From contig SLDE01000183.1 in the NCBI GenBank assembly GCA_007125455.1, forward strand, positions 1 through 9,486: DNA of 9,486 nt, written 5' to 3'. A program made the translations under genes and the position numbers. The stretch comes from Ectothiorhodospiraceae bacterium. Lineage in GTDB: Bacteria > Pseudomonadota > Gammaproteobacteria > Thiohalomonadales > Thiohalomonadaceae. Under the pieces are notes generated by a model, which was given only the letters and a program-made list of their open reading frames with translations, made no database searches and was not told where the DNA came from. Positions 1 to 6,938 of the stretch are shown piece by piece. Position 1 is the first letter of the stretch. Every line of letters starts with the position of its first letter.

Positions 1-431
1 CGATACCAGGCCTCGTAAACCTCGTCGGACCATAGCGACTGGAACCAGTGGATGGTGTCGTCGATCTCCTCGCTGCTAAGCACAGCTCCCCAGGCGGGCA
101 TATTATTCTGTCCATCGCGGATGATTTGGTGCAATTCTTCCCAGGGATGATGCCAGGCGTGCGCGGTGCCATTCAGTGGTGGGGGCGGAAACTGACCGCT
201 CTCGTCACGATAGCGCCAGTTGGCATCCCCTACCGCATGCTCACCGTGGCACACCACGCAATGCTGGGCAAAGATCCGCTCCCCTCTGGCGATACGCCGC
301 TCATCCTTTACCCGCACCACCGGCTCGGCTCCGCCCGGCGCAAGATGGTTACGATGCTCGTCGTGCTCACTGCAGGCGACAAGCAGCAGTAGCAAAGGGG
401 GCAGTAGTAGTACAAGGATACGGCGTCTCAT
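1..431 (-). CDS. Lipid-anchored monohaem class I cytochrome c, 3' end cut by window edge
   Basis: Translating the minus strand from the ATG at 431 gives 143 residues that run off the left edge without a stop. Residues 1-20 are an Arg-rich start, a Leu-rich hydrophobic core and a lipobox LVAC, so Cys20 is the likely lipidated residue after signal peptidase II cleavage. A single haem c site, CVVCH, lies at residues 58-62. Met111, in NMPAW, is well placed as the sixth haem ligand. This matches the small cytochrome_CBB3-type class I fold, and such proteins usually end soon after the helix seen at about 120-134, so little is probably missing. Expected role (inference): periplasmic electron carrier tethered to a membrane; donor and acceptor are unknown. 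The start has only a weak ribosome site (GGTAAG) but is followed at once by the signal peptide. The gene diverges from the Uma2-like gene. Confidence 0.88.
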   Translation of the reverse strand, partial: MRRRILVLLLPPLLLLLVACSEHDEHRNHLAPGGAEPVVRVKDERRIARGERIFAQHCVVCHGEHAVGDANWRYRDESGQFPPPPLNGTAHAWHHPWEELHQIIRDGQNNMPAWGAVLSSEEIDDTIHWFQSLWSDEVYEAWY

Positions 432-461
432 CGGGCTTACCAGCGTGTTGGCAGGCATCCC

Positions 462-490
462 AGTGTACTGCCGACGGGGCTTTGCTACAA
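462..490 (-). promoter_or_regulatory. Candidate promoter of the left-edge cytochrome gene
   Basis: On the minus strand a -35-like TTGTAG (485-490) and a -10-like TACACT (462-467) are separated by exactly 17 bp. Transcription would start near 455, about 24 nt before the ATG. The -35 is weak (only TTG matches). It overlaps the divergent promoter of the Uma2-like gene. Read by eye only. Confidence 0.4.
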
Positions 491-491
491 T
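483..491 (+). promoter_or_regulatory. Candidate extended -10 promoter of the Uma2-like gene
   Basis: TGCTACAAT is a TGN-extended -10 hexamer (TACAAT at 486-491) lying 27 bp before the ATG at 519. No good -35 is seen 16-18 bp upstream, as is common for extended -10 promoters. A ribosome site AGGAGAAG (508-515) sits just before the start codon. Confidence 0.4.
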
Positions 492-518
492 TGATGTGAG
501 CCGCGCAAGGAGAAGAAT

Positions 519-1078
519 ATGGCCCATCCACTCCCTAGCCCCGCCACCTATGAGGACCTGCTCCAGGTACCCGAACACTTGGTCGCGGAATTGCTCCACG
601 GGCAACTGCATACCAACCCGCGTCCGGCACCGCGCCATGCACGTGCCAGCTCCCTACTCGGTATTGAAGTAGGCGGCCCCTATGATCAGGGGAAGGGCGG
701 TCCGGGGGGTGGTGGATCCTGGATGAGCCGGAGCTACATCTGGGCGGCGATGTGCTGGTGGCGGACCTGGCAGGCTGGCGTCGTGAGCGCATGCCCCGCC
801 TGCCGGAGACCGCCTGGTTTGAGCTGCCCCCGGACTGGGTCGGCGAGGTGCTCTCTCCCTCCACCGCCCGCCTGGATCGGGTGGTCAAGCTGCCCATCTA
901 CGCCGCCCGTGGGGTGGCACATGTCTGGCTGATCGACCCGGACCTGCGTACCCTGGAGGTGTATGAGAACCGCAGTGGCCACTGGCTGCTGCTCGCTACC
1001 CACGAGGGGGCAGCCGAGGTCGCCGCTGCCCCCTTTGATGCGATCAGGCTGCCCTTGGGTGGGTTGTGGGTGGACTAG
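519..1078 (+). pseudogene. Uma2/DUF820-family protein (PD-(D/E)XK nuclease fold), frameshifted
   Basis: The reading frame starts at ATG 519 behind a good ribosome site and encodes a typical Uma2 N-terminus (TYEDLL, VAELLHGQL, RPAPRHARASS, then GGPYDQGKGGPGG near 672-707). It then leaves the family pattern at a run of six G (704-709). The family pattern resumes one frame over from 710 as WWILDEPELHLGGDVLVADL and continues through VGEVLSPST, KLPIYA, GVAHVWLIDP and LEVY to TAG at 1076-1078. One extra G would give a continuous 186-residue protein, normal for the family. The likely catalytic residues (the E of LDEPEL, the D of VADLAGW, the E of GEVLSPS and the K of VKLPIYA) lie beyond the shift. 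Uma2 proteins are numerous in bacteria and of poorly known function, and are assigned by fold to the restriction-endonuclease-like superfamily. The cause could be a real one-base loss, a sequencing error, or -1 ribosomal slippage on the G run. The end lies 10 bp from the end of convergent cbbO. Confidence 0.82.
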
Positions 1079-1088
1079 CGCAAATACG

Positions 1089-3347
1089 CTACTTGGTCAG
1101 CGCCATAAACAGCTTGGGCAGCTTTTCCGGCAGGCGATCGATGCGGTCGATCACGCTGTACTGCTTGCCGAAGATGTCAGCAACGTAATCGTCGGCACGC
1201 TGATCCAGATTGATGCAGTAGGTGTAGATCCCGTCCTGATCCAGCTCTTGTACCGCCTTGTGGGCATCCTCGATCAGCAGGCGATCGTCGTCCACGTCGA
1301 TATCCGATGGTTCCCCGTCGGTGAGCACCAGTAGTAGCTTCTTGTCGGCCTGGCGTGCCCCCAGGTAGTGGGCGGCATGGCGCAATGCGCCACCCATGCG
1401 GGTGGAATAGCCCGCCTCCATCGCCGCCAACCGCCCCTTGACGGTATCATCCCACTTCTCGGAGAAACCCTTGATGTGCTGGTAGCGCACCTCGTGGCGA
1501 GTATTGGAGGAGAAGCCGGCGATGGCGAAGCTGTCGCCCAGCCCGTCGATGGCCAGACCCAGCAGCGCCACCGCCTCTTGGGAGAGCTCCAGCACGCTCT
1601 GGTCACAACCTTCGGGGATATCATTGAGCGAGGCGGATAGATCCAGCAGCAGCAGCACGGCGATATCCCGCCCATCGTGGCGATGGCTCATGTTGATACG
1701 TGGATCGGGGTTGGCCCCCCCCTTGAAGTCGATCAGTGAGCGGATCGCCACGTCCAGATCCAGTTCGCTCCCCTCCTCCTGATAGCGAACCCGCACAAAC
1801 TGCTGTGGCTTGAGCAGATCCAAAATACGGCGCAGCTGTTTGGCCAGTGCATCGTGCTTGGCCAGCAGGCGATCAATCTTGCCCGCATCGCCGCTCGGGT
1901 GCAGGTGTTCATACAGGCTGACCCAGTCCGGACGATAGGTCTTGCTGCGATAGTCCCACTCCTTGTAGTGACGTGGCGGCAGGCCCTCCCGCTCTTCCTG
2001 ATCCGGGTTGTGCTTGCGTTCTTCGTCAAACATCTCCTCTTCGTCACCCTCTTCGATGAAGCGCCACATGTGGCGGTTATCATCGCGGTAGTCCACCTCG
2101 GTATCGGTAAAGTGGATCTTGGGGGACTGATCCGACTGCAGGCGGGTACGGGCGATAAAGCTGATCGCCAGATCGGCGATCGCCTTGGTGCTGGAGCCAT
2201 CCACGGCAACTATCTGGTGAAAACGCTCACAGTACTCGCGCACCATCTCGTTGCGGTAGCCGTGATCCTGGGGATTCAGGATCGCCCAGGAGAGCATCGC
2301 CAGACGGTGGCGGATACAGGATTCCTTCTCGGTATCGCAGGCGTCTTCTTCCGGGCGCGGGTGCAGACACCGCCACAATGCTCCCAGACCGGGATACTCT
2401 TTCATCGCCAGATACTCGACCCGCGAGTCTTCCAGATGTTCGATGGCGACCCGCTGAAAGGGGCTGAAGTTGTCGGCGACGATCGGCGTGGTCCAGCGAC
2501 GATGGGCGGCAACATGACCCAGCACCGCACGGTAGCGGTCCATCCCACTTACCCCCTTCAGGTCGTCGAACACATCGGGCAGGCGGATCCCCAGATCATC
2601 ATAATAGGGCATCGGCTTGCGCAGTTCGTCGAAGGCGGTGGAGTAGGGCACCAGTTGATCGTGATCCTGCCATAGCGCACGCAGATAGAGGTCCAGCTGG
2701 CGCTCATGATCCATAAAGAGGGTGCCATGGCGCTCCCGTTGCATCACCGCGCGGCTATCGGCGGACTGCAGGGTGAAGTAGTCGCGCTGTCGCTCCGGAT
2801 GGCTGGCATAGTTGCGTATGCCGTACTCCACCCAGTTCTTCATCCCGCCGCAGGAGAGGGTTTCCAGTAGGTCCGGGGCCCGTTCCAGAAAGTCCGGCAG
2901 GCTGGGGCTGGGCAGGGTGGCGTGAAAACCGTGGATGGAGGTGGTGGTGCGCTCCATGAAATCGAACACCAGCCGGATATAACCGCGCAGTAAGTCTTCA
3001 CTACCCAGGCGGCGCGCCACCGCACCAATACTCTGCACGAAGGCTGGTATCGACTTGCCGTTGGGGGTACGCGACATCTCCCATACCGTCTGTGCTACCA
3101 GCTCCAGGGTACCCTCACCCACCTCTACGGCCACGTCGGGCATCTCTTCCAGATAGGACAGTACCGGCCCGACCCCGCGCCCGATCCTGCAGATCAGGCT
3201 GGCCCCTGCCAGGTAGGCATCGACCCCGGCGGGGCTGAGCAGGGCGGTGGCCTCTTTGATGTAGTTCGGGAAAAACTCATCGATCTCCTTGAAGCCGCAG
3301 CTAAGCTGCGCACGGTAATCCTCAAGCTGTTGCGGGTTCAGTGGCAT
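1089..3347 (-). CDS. cbbO: CbbO, von Willebrand A-domain subunit of the RuBisCO activase
   Basis: This 752-residue protein is the adaptor that docks on the CbbQ AAA+ ring and brings it to RuBisCO. CbbQO pairs activate RuBisCO by releasing tightly bound sugar phosphates, as known from Acidithiobacillus. The N-terminal two thirds (about 1-540) is the helical CbbO/NorD-type region and includes a very acidic stretch at about 428-452. The C-terminal part (about 563-752) is a vWA domain with an intact metal site: DLSAS with D569, S571 and S573, T649 in STRMGG, and D677 in LTDGEPSD. I chose ATG 3345-3347 because CAGGA lies 7 bp upstream and MPLNPQQL is a sensible CbbO start. The frame stays open to an ATG at 3443, but that extension would be encoded by repeat-like DNA. 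Placement after cbbQ and near cbbM suggests the form II-linked type (CbbO2); this is inferred from context. Confidence 0.93.
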   Translation of the reverse strand: MPLNPQQLEDYRAQLSCGFKEIDEFFPNYIKEATALLSPAGVDAYLAGASLICRIGRGVGPVLSYLEEMPDVAVEVGEGTLELVAQTVWEMSRTPNGKSIPAFVQSIGAVARRLGSEDLLRGYIRLVFDFMERTTTSIHGFHATLPSPSLPDFLERAPDLLETLSCGGMKNWVEYGIRNYASHPERQRDYFTLQSADSRAVMQRERHGTLFMDHERQLDLYLRALWQDHDQLVPYSTAFDELRKPMPYYDDLGIRLPDVFDDLKGVSGMDRYRAVLGHVAAHRRWTTPIVADNFSPFQRVAIEHLEDSRVEYLAMKEYPGLGALWRCLHPRPEEDACDTEKESCIRHRLAMLSWAILNPQDHGYRNEMVREYCERFHQIVAVDGSSTKAIADLAISFIARTRLQSDQSPKIHFTDTEVDYRDDNRHMWRFIEEGDEEEMFDEERKHNPDQEEREGLPPRHYKEWDYRSKTYRPDWVSLYEHLHPSGDAGKIDRLLAKHDALAKQLRRILDLLKPQQFVRVRYQEEGSELDLDVAIRSLIDFKGGANPDPRINMSHRHDGRDIAVLLLLDLSASLNDIPEGCDQSVLELSQEAVALLGLAIDGLGDSFAIAGFSSNTRHEVRYQHIKGFSEKWDDTVKGRLAAMEAGYSTRMGGALRHAAHYLGARQADKKLLLVLTDGEPSDIDVDDDRLLIEDAHKAVQELDQDGIYTYCINLDQRADDYVADIFGKQYSVIDRIDRLPEKLPKLFMALTK

Positions 3348-3368
3348 GTCATTTTCCTGAAAAATGAA

Positions 3369-3406
3369 TTTACCGCAGAGGCGCGGAGATGCAGAGAAAA
3401 GCCATG
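3369..3406. repeat. Short repeat-like element with 8-bp period in the cbbQ-cbbO spacer
   Basis: Three imperfect 8-bp units stand in a row: GCAGAGGC (3375-3382), GCGGAGAT (3383-3390) and GCAGAGAA (3391-3398), followed by AAGCCATGG. The pattern resembles GCAGAGGCGCAGAG-type dispersed intergenic repeats that I recall from many proteobacterial genomes. A possible opposite-orientation remnant, CCTCTGCGCC, lies at 3546-3555, which would make an insert of about 190 bp. The rest of the 3348-3623 spacer shows no gene. No other copy is present in this window, so dispersed status is not shown here. Confidence 0.5.
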
Positions 3407-3623
3407 GTCGGCCTATTGTCATCACCACAGGCGATCTGATCACCCATAGGCGGCTCGGGCTTTACAGTACAAATACCCTGCATCATGAAGCGGCGGGTAC
3501 GGCAAGCAATACCTGTTCGGCGCGAACCCGTTCCCTTTTTCCAATCCTCTGCGCCTGGGCGATATGTTCCAGACATCGCCAACCGATTACATCCATGTAG
3601 TCGTCTGCGGTGAAGACGATCTT

Positions 3624-4430
3624 TTATGCAAAAACCGACTCGATGGCGTGGTCGAGGGTTTCGCGGATATCTTTGTCGTCGGTGATCGGACGCACCAGCG
3701 CCATCCGACAGGCGGCCTTGGGCTCAACCCCCTTATCCATCAGGCTGGCCGCATAGACCAGCAGGCGGGTAGAGATCCCCTCGTCCAGACCGTGGCCCTT
3801 GAGGTTGCGTGCGGTCTCGCCGATCTTCACCAGCTTGTGCGCCACATCCAGGGAAAGGCCGGTCTCCTTGCTGACGATCCCGGCTTCCACCTCGGCGCTG
3901 GCATAGTCAAAGTCCATCGCCACAAAACGCTGCTTGGTGGACTGCTTGAGGTCCTTCATCAGGCTTTGGTAGCCGGGGTTGTAGGAGATCACCAGCTGAA
4001 AGTCCGGGTGGGCCTGGATCACCTCACCCTTCTTGTCCAGCGGCAGGGTGCGCCGGTGGTCGGTGAGGGGGTGGATCACCACGGTGGTATCCTGGCGCGC
4101 CTCGACCACCTCATCCAGATAGCAGATGGCACCCATCCGTGCGGCGATGGTCAACGGGCCATCCAGCCAGCGGGTACCGTCGGCGTCGAGCAGGTAGCGA
4201 CCCACCAGATCGGAGGCGGTCATGTCTTCGTTACAGGCGACGGTGACCAGCGGCTTGCCCAGCTTCCACGCCATGTGCTCGATAAAGCGGGATTTACCGC
4301 AACCGGTGGGCCCCTTGACCATCACCGGCAGACGCGCCTGATAGGCCGCCTCGTAAAGGGTGACTTCATCGTCCTGAGCCTGGTAGAAGGGCTCGTCCTG
4401 GATCAGGTACTGCTGCTTGTCGATGCTCAT
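3624..4430 (-). CDS. cbbQ: CbbQ, MoxR-type AAA+ ATPase of the RuBisCO activase
   Basis: This 268-residue protein has the usual CbbQ length and the complete ATPase motif set: Walker A GPTGCGKS (40-47), Walker B ending in LDE (D106, E107), sensor 1 Asn151 in SYNPGY, a candidate arginine finger Arg168 in STKQRF, and sensor 2 Arg222 in STRLL. CbbQ forms hexameric rings that use ATP hydrolysis, together with CbbO, to remodel inhibited RuBisCO in the cytoplasm. I chose ATG 4428-4430 (MSIDKQQ) because GGAG lies 5 bp upstream and CbbQ proteins commonly start near here. A longer reading from 4475 would add 15 atypical residues. The stop TAA is followed by 276 bp before cbbO, wider than usual, so the two may still be co-transcribed but not translationally coupled. 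Form II linkage (CbbQ2 type) is inferred from the nearby cbbM. Confidence 0.95.
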   Translation of the reverse strand: MSIDKQQYLIQDEPFYQAQDDEVTLYEAAYQARLPVMVKGPTGCGKSRFIEHMAWKLGKPLVTVACNEDMTASDLVGRYLLDADGTRWLDGPLTIAARMGAICYLDEVVEARQDTTVVIHPLTDHRRTLPLDKKGEVIQAHPDFQLVISYNPGYQSLMKDLKQSTKQRFVAMDFDYASAEVEAGIVSKETGLSLDVAHKLVKIGETARNLKGHGLDEGISTRLLVYAASLMDKGVEPKAACRMALVRPITDDKDIRETLDHAIESVFA

Positions 4431-4463
4431 GCCAACTCCGATTAGCGTGTCTGTGATAGCTGC

Positions 4464-4493
4464 AGTATAAAGCATTGTCTATCATAATAAGAA
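4464..4493 (-). promoter_or_regulatory. Candidate cbbQ(O) promoter in an AT-rich patch
   Basis: On the minus strand a -10-like TATACT (4464-4469) is preceded at 18 bp by a weak -35-like TTCTTA (4488-4493). The predicted transcript start is near 4457, about 27 nt before the cbbQ ATG. The surrounding 4466-4520 stretch is strikingly AT-rich against GC-rich flanks, as expected for a promoter or regulator-bound region. A 6-bp inverted repeat (TCTATC 4478-4483, GATAGA 4518-4523) flanks the patch but is too weak to assign. Confidence 0.4.
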
Positions 4494-4550
4494 TTCAATA
4501 TTTTGATTTTATGCATAGATAGAGCCTTATGCTTCAGCATCACCAAGCAT

Positions 4551-4579
4551 TTGACAGCGCCCATCCCGCCCTGCAGCAT
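4551..4579 (+). promoter_or_regulatory. Possible promoter of the lipoprotein gene
   Basis: A perfect -35 hexamer TTGACA lies at 4551-4556. At 17 bp spacing the -10 position reads CAGCAT (4574-4579), only 3 of 6 matches, in GC-rich sequence. This would start transcription about 55 nt before the ATG at 4639. The alternative TTGATT (4503-4508) with TTATGC (4527-4532) at 18 bp is no stronger. Confidence 0.25.
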
Positions 4580-4638
4580 TGCTCCCGATGCAGCACGATG
4601 CTTGCGTCACGACCCATAACAAAGAAAAGGAGTATCCA

Positions 4639-5232
4639 ATGCGTTTTATCAGTCCATTACTTGCCGGCACTGCCGTCGTCTTGCTCGTGGCAGCCTGTGG
4701 TAGTAACAGTCCGCGTCCCAGCGGCGAAAGCTCGGCCACAACGACCTCTTCTGCCAATGTCGCCAATCCTGCTGGAGGTGTTGTCAGCGGTGAGGTGATT
4801 CGTGTGCAGCAGGCCACCCCCTATGCCTCCGAGGGGATCAATGATCCGGCAGTACAGCGTGAGTGCCAAATTGCTACACAACTACCGGAGTTTATCCGCG
4901 AACACGCTGCGAACCGTGGGGTAAACGTCGAGATCGTGCCACGTGTGCAGGCCGAGGATCCTGGCCGCAACCTGGTGGTGCGCTTTATGAAAACACAAAG
5001 CAGTGGCAACGCCTTCACCGGCCACTACAAATACACCGAGATCGAGGCAAAACTCTATGAGGACGGCAAAGAGGTAGCCGATCTTACCGCGGGAAGACGC
5101 ACCGGAGGCGGAGCCTTTGCCGGGTTCAAAGGCTCTTGCAGCGTGATGGGGCGCACCGTGCGTACCCTGGGTGATGATGTGTCCATCTGGCTCAGCAGCC
5201 CGACACCGGGGATGCGGCTGGGTAACCTTTAG
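4639..5232 (+). CDS. Small lipoprotein of unknown function
   Basis: The 197-residue product starts with a short signal peptide and a clear lipobox LVAAC, so Cys20 is the predicted lipidation site. A low-complexity Ser/Thr/Ala-rich linker (about 21-45) follows, as is usual between the anchor and the folded part of lipoproteins. The remaining domain has no motif I can name. Its middle (LVVRFMKTQSSGNAFTG, then IEAKLYEDGKEVADL) suggests a beta-rich fold and faintly recalls DUF4410-type lipoproteins, which is only a guess. Two further cysteines occur, near residues 76 and 177. ATG 4639 is supported by AAAGGAG 6 bp upstream, a strong site, whereas an upstream in-frame ATG at 4579 lacks one and would spoil the signal peptide. 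The gene stands alone on the plus strand between cbbQ and cbbM, so its link with CO2 fixation is unclear. It shares its terminator with cbbM. Confidence 0.85.
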   Translation: MRFISPLLAGTAVVLLVAACGSNSPRPSGESSATTTSSANVANPAGGVVSGEVIRVQQATPYASEGINDPAVQRECQIATQLPEFIREHAANRGVNVEIVPRVQAEDPGRNLVVRFMKTQSSGNAFTGHYKYTEIEAKLYEDGKEVADLTAGRRTGGGAFAGFKGSCSVMGRTVRTLGDDVSIWLSSPTPGMRLGNL

Positions 5233-5251
5233 CAGATCGTTATTCCGGACA

Positions 5252-5283
5252 ACAAAAAACCCCGCCAAGGCGGGGTTTTTTGT
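5252..5283. terminator. Bidirectional intrinsic terminator between the lipoprotein gene and cbbM
   Basis: A perfect 15-bp inverted repeat has its arms at 5252-5266 and 5269-5283 with an AA centre. The GC core CCCCGCC/GGCGGGG is flanked by six A on the left and six T on the right, so either strand gives a hairpin followed by a U-tract. It lies 20 bp after the lipoprotein stop and 54 bp after the cbbM stop, so it can end both convergent transcripts. A smaller hairpin (CCGCC 5296-5300, GGCGG 5308-5312) lies in the cbbM 3' untranslated region. Confidence 0.92.
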
Positions 5284-5336
5284 GTCCGTGGCATACCGCC
5301 CCGAGCAGGCGGCGGCAAACCAGGGTGATGGGCTGC

Positions 5337-6716
5337 TTACTTGTGCACGCCCAACTTCTCGCGCCAGCCTGGGAAGATCTTGTCGGCGTCGTGCGGGAAG
5401 GATTCGAAGGCGCGAGCGAACTCTTTGTGTTCCTTCGCGAATTCGATTGGGTCGGCACCCTGCTTCCAGCACTCGTAGGACTGACGCAGGGAGATCGCGC
5501 CGGCCGCCGGGCTGTCGATGTGGCCGTAGGAACCGCCACCGGAGGTGTTGATCACGTTGCCGTGGCCCAGGTTCTCGAAGAAGCCAGGCAGACGCAGGGC
5601 ATTCATACCACCAGAGATGATGGGGGTGGTGGGCTTCATACCGTACCACTTCTGGTTGTATACCGGCCCCTGGCACTCTTCACGCTCGATCATGTAGGCG
5701 ATGATCTTGTCGGAGGCGTCGCCTTCCATCTTGCCATAGCCCATGGTGCCCACGTGGATACCGGAAGCACCCTGCAGACGGGACATCTTGGCCAGGACAA
5801 AAGCGGTGTAGCCGCGCTTGGCGCTCGGGGAGGTCACGGCACCGTGGCCAGCACGGTGATAGTGCAGGTACTGATCGGCGAAGTAGCGACGGGCGGTGGT
5901 CACCATGCCCGGGCCACCGACATAACCGTCTACCAGCAGGGCAACCTTGTCCGCGTCAGGACCGAAGGTTTCCAGCACGTATTCGCCACGGGCGATCATC
6001 TCGCTGTGGTCGTCGGCGGTGATGTTGGCGGAGAACAGCTTGGCCTGGCCGGTTTCGTCCTGGGCGCGCTTCATCGCGTCGGCCACCAGCGGGATCACCT
6101 TCTTCATCGGGCAGAACACCTGGTTACCCTGGGGTTCGTCGTTCTTGATGAAGTCACCACCCAGCCAGAACTGGTAGGCCGCGTGAGCAAAGGGCTCGGG
6201 ACGCAGGCCCAGCTTCGGCTTGATGATGGTACCGGCGATGTAGCCACCGTTCTCTACCGGGCGGCCCAGAATGCGCCACATGTCGCTGATGTCCTTGGAT
6301 GGGCCATCGAACAGCTGCAGCATGCGTGGCGGCATGTAGAAATCGTACATCTTGGCATGGGCGCAGTCACCCATACCCTGGTTGTTACCGATGGTCAGGG
6401 TCAGGAAGGAGACCAGCATGGTGCGGCCGTCGATGACGTTGCGGTCGAACAGGTCGTTCGGATACGCAATGCGCATCTCTTCGGTGGCTTCGTCGATGTG
6501 GTAAACAATCGCGTCGACACCCTTGGTGAATTCGTCGGTGGTGCAAACTTCTACGTTGGTACCGGTGGAAGACTCAGCGGCGAAGTGGGCAGCCACTTCC
6601 AGGAAGCCATAACCGGCAGCCGGCTTCATCTTATAGGCGCACAGTACGTGCTTGCCACCAGCAATCAGATCCTCTTCTTTCAGAGAGAGGTCAGCATAAC
6701 GTGCAGATTGATCCAT
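5337..6716 (-). CDS. cbbM: Form II ribulose-1,5-bisphosphate carboxylase/oxygenase (RuBisCO)
   Basis: This 459-residue enzyme carboxylates ribulose bisphosphate in the Calvin cycle. It starts MDQSARYADLSLKEEDLIAG, typical of form II, and form II works as large-subunit dimers or multimers without small subunits; no cbbS is seen here. The active-site residues fall on Rhodospirillum rubrum numbering without gaps: E48, N111, K166 (IIKPKLG), the carbamylated lysine K191 with D193 and E194 (GGDFIKNDEP), H287, H321, K329 (MGYGKMEG) and S368 (SGGMN). It should therefore be fully active. ATG 6714-6716 is chosen because AGGAG (6724-6728) lies 7 bp upstream and the N-terminus matches the family. The frame remains open to 6809, but that extension is not RuBisCO-like. 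The gene ends at a strong terminator and is cut off from cbbQO by an opposite-strand gene. Likely regulated by CbbR through the palindromes upstream. Confidence 0.98.
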   Translation of the reverse strand: MDQSARYADLSLKEEDLIAGGKHVLCAYKMKPAAGYGFLEVAAHFAAESSTGTNVEVCTTDEFTKGVDAIVYHIDEATEEMRIAYPNDLFDRNVIDGRTMLVSFLTLTIGNNQGMGDCAHAKMYDFYMPPRMLQLFDGPSKDISDMWRILGRPVENGGYIAGTIIKPKLGLRPEPFAHAAYQFWLGGDFIKNDEPQGNQVFCPMKKVIPLVADAMKRAQDETGQAKLFSANITADDHSEMIARGEYVLETFGPDADKVALLVDGYVGGPGMVTTARRYFADQYLHYHRAGHGAVTSPSAKRGYTAFVLAKMSRLQGASGIHVGTMGYGKMEGDASDKIIAYMIEREECQGPVYNQKWYGMKPTTPIISGGMNALRLPGFFENLGHGNVINTSGGGSYGHIDSPAAGAISLRQSYECWKQGADPIEFAKEHKEFARAFESFPHDADKIFPGWREKLGVHK

Positions 6717-6807
6717 TTGATCACTCCTAAGTACGGTTAGGGGATGCTTGCCCGGCCCGGTTGGCCATCTAGGCAATTCGTCTCGCCATCTTGCGCGACG
6801 TGGAGGC

Positions 6808-6836
6808 ACTATATACGCAGTGCTTACATAAGGGAA
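6808..6836 (-). promoter_or_regulatory. Candidate cbbM promoter
   Basis: On the minus strand a good -10 TATAGT (6808-6813) is preceded at 17 bp by a poor -35 TTCCCT (6831-6836). The predicted start is near 6801, giving a leader of about 85 nt. A good -10 with a poor -35 is what an activator-dependent promoter usually shows. A TATATA at 6810-6815 is an overlapping alternative -10. Confidence 0.5.
6823..6832. promoter_or_regulatory. Possible CbbR activation half-site next to the cbbM -35
   Basis: CTTACATAAG is a short dyad (CTTA, 2-nt gap, TAAG) centred about 27 bp before the predicted cbbM transcript start and overlapping the -35. LysR-type regulators often contact a second, weaker site here. 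The tetranucleotide arms are too short to be convincing alone. Confidence 0.3.
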
Positions 6837-6858
6837 TTAAAATGGAATGATTGGTATG

Positions 6859-6874
6859 ATAAGTATTTACTTAT
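6859..6874. promoter_or_regulatory. Palindrome at about -65 of cbbM, candidate CbbR recognition site
   Basis: ATAAGTATTTACTTAT is a perfect inverted repeat with 6-bp arms and a 4-nt centre. Its midpoint is about 65 bp upstream of the predicted cbbM start, the classic position of a LysR-family recognition site. Read on the minus strand, TAA-N7-TCA also occurs across its edge, matching the loose TNA-N7-TNA pattern described for CbbR. Assignment to the CbbR encoded at 7651-8538 is inference. Confidence 0.5.
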
Positions 6875-6938
6875 AGTTCAGTGATCCGAGCTTGCGACAA
6901 CTAAGCCTGCTCTCTGCGCGGTTTTACGCCAAGCCGGA

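Noticed and set aside
3370..3582. A 70-codon minus-strand frame in the cbbQ-cbbO spacer
   Set aside because: It has no good ribosome site and no recognisable sequence, and its end is encoded by the repeat-like element.
3564..4445. A 293-codon plus-strand frame opposite cbbQ, and a 273-codon frame at 1854-2675 opposite cbbO
   Set aside because: Both lie fully antisense to well-supported genes, lack a convincing ribosome site and show no family features.
4478..4523. Inverted repeat TCTATC/GATAGA around the AT-rich patch upstream of cbbQ
   Set aside because: The arms are 6 bp with a 34-nt gap and the inner bases do not pair in register, so it is not reported as an operator.
4576..4638. Upstream in-frame ATG at 4579 for the lipoprotein gene
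   Set aside because: It would place 20 polar residues ahead of the signal peptide and lacks a ribosome site, whereas 4639 has AAAGGAG at good spacing.
5280..6740. A 486-codon open frame on the plus strand opposite cbbM
   Set aside because: It is the complement of a strongly constrained GC-rich gene. The product shows no recognisable domain, and it runs through the terminator hairpin, whereas cbbM on the other strand has every catalytic residue.
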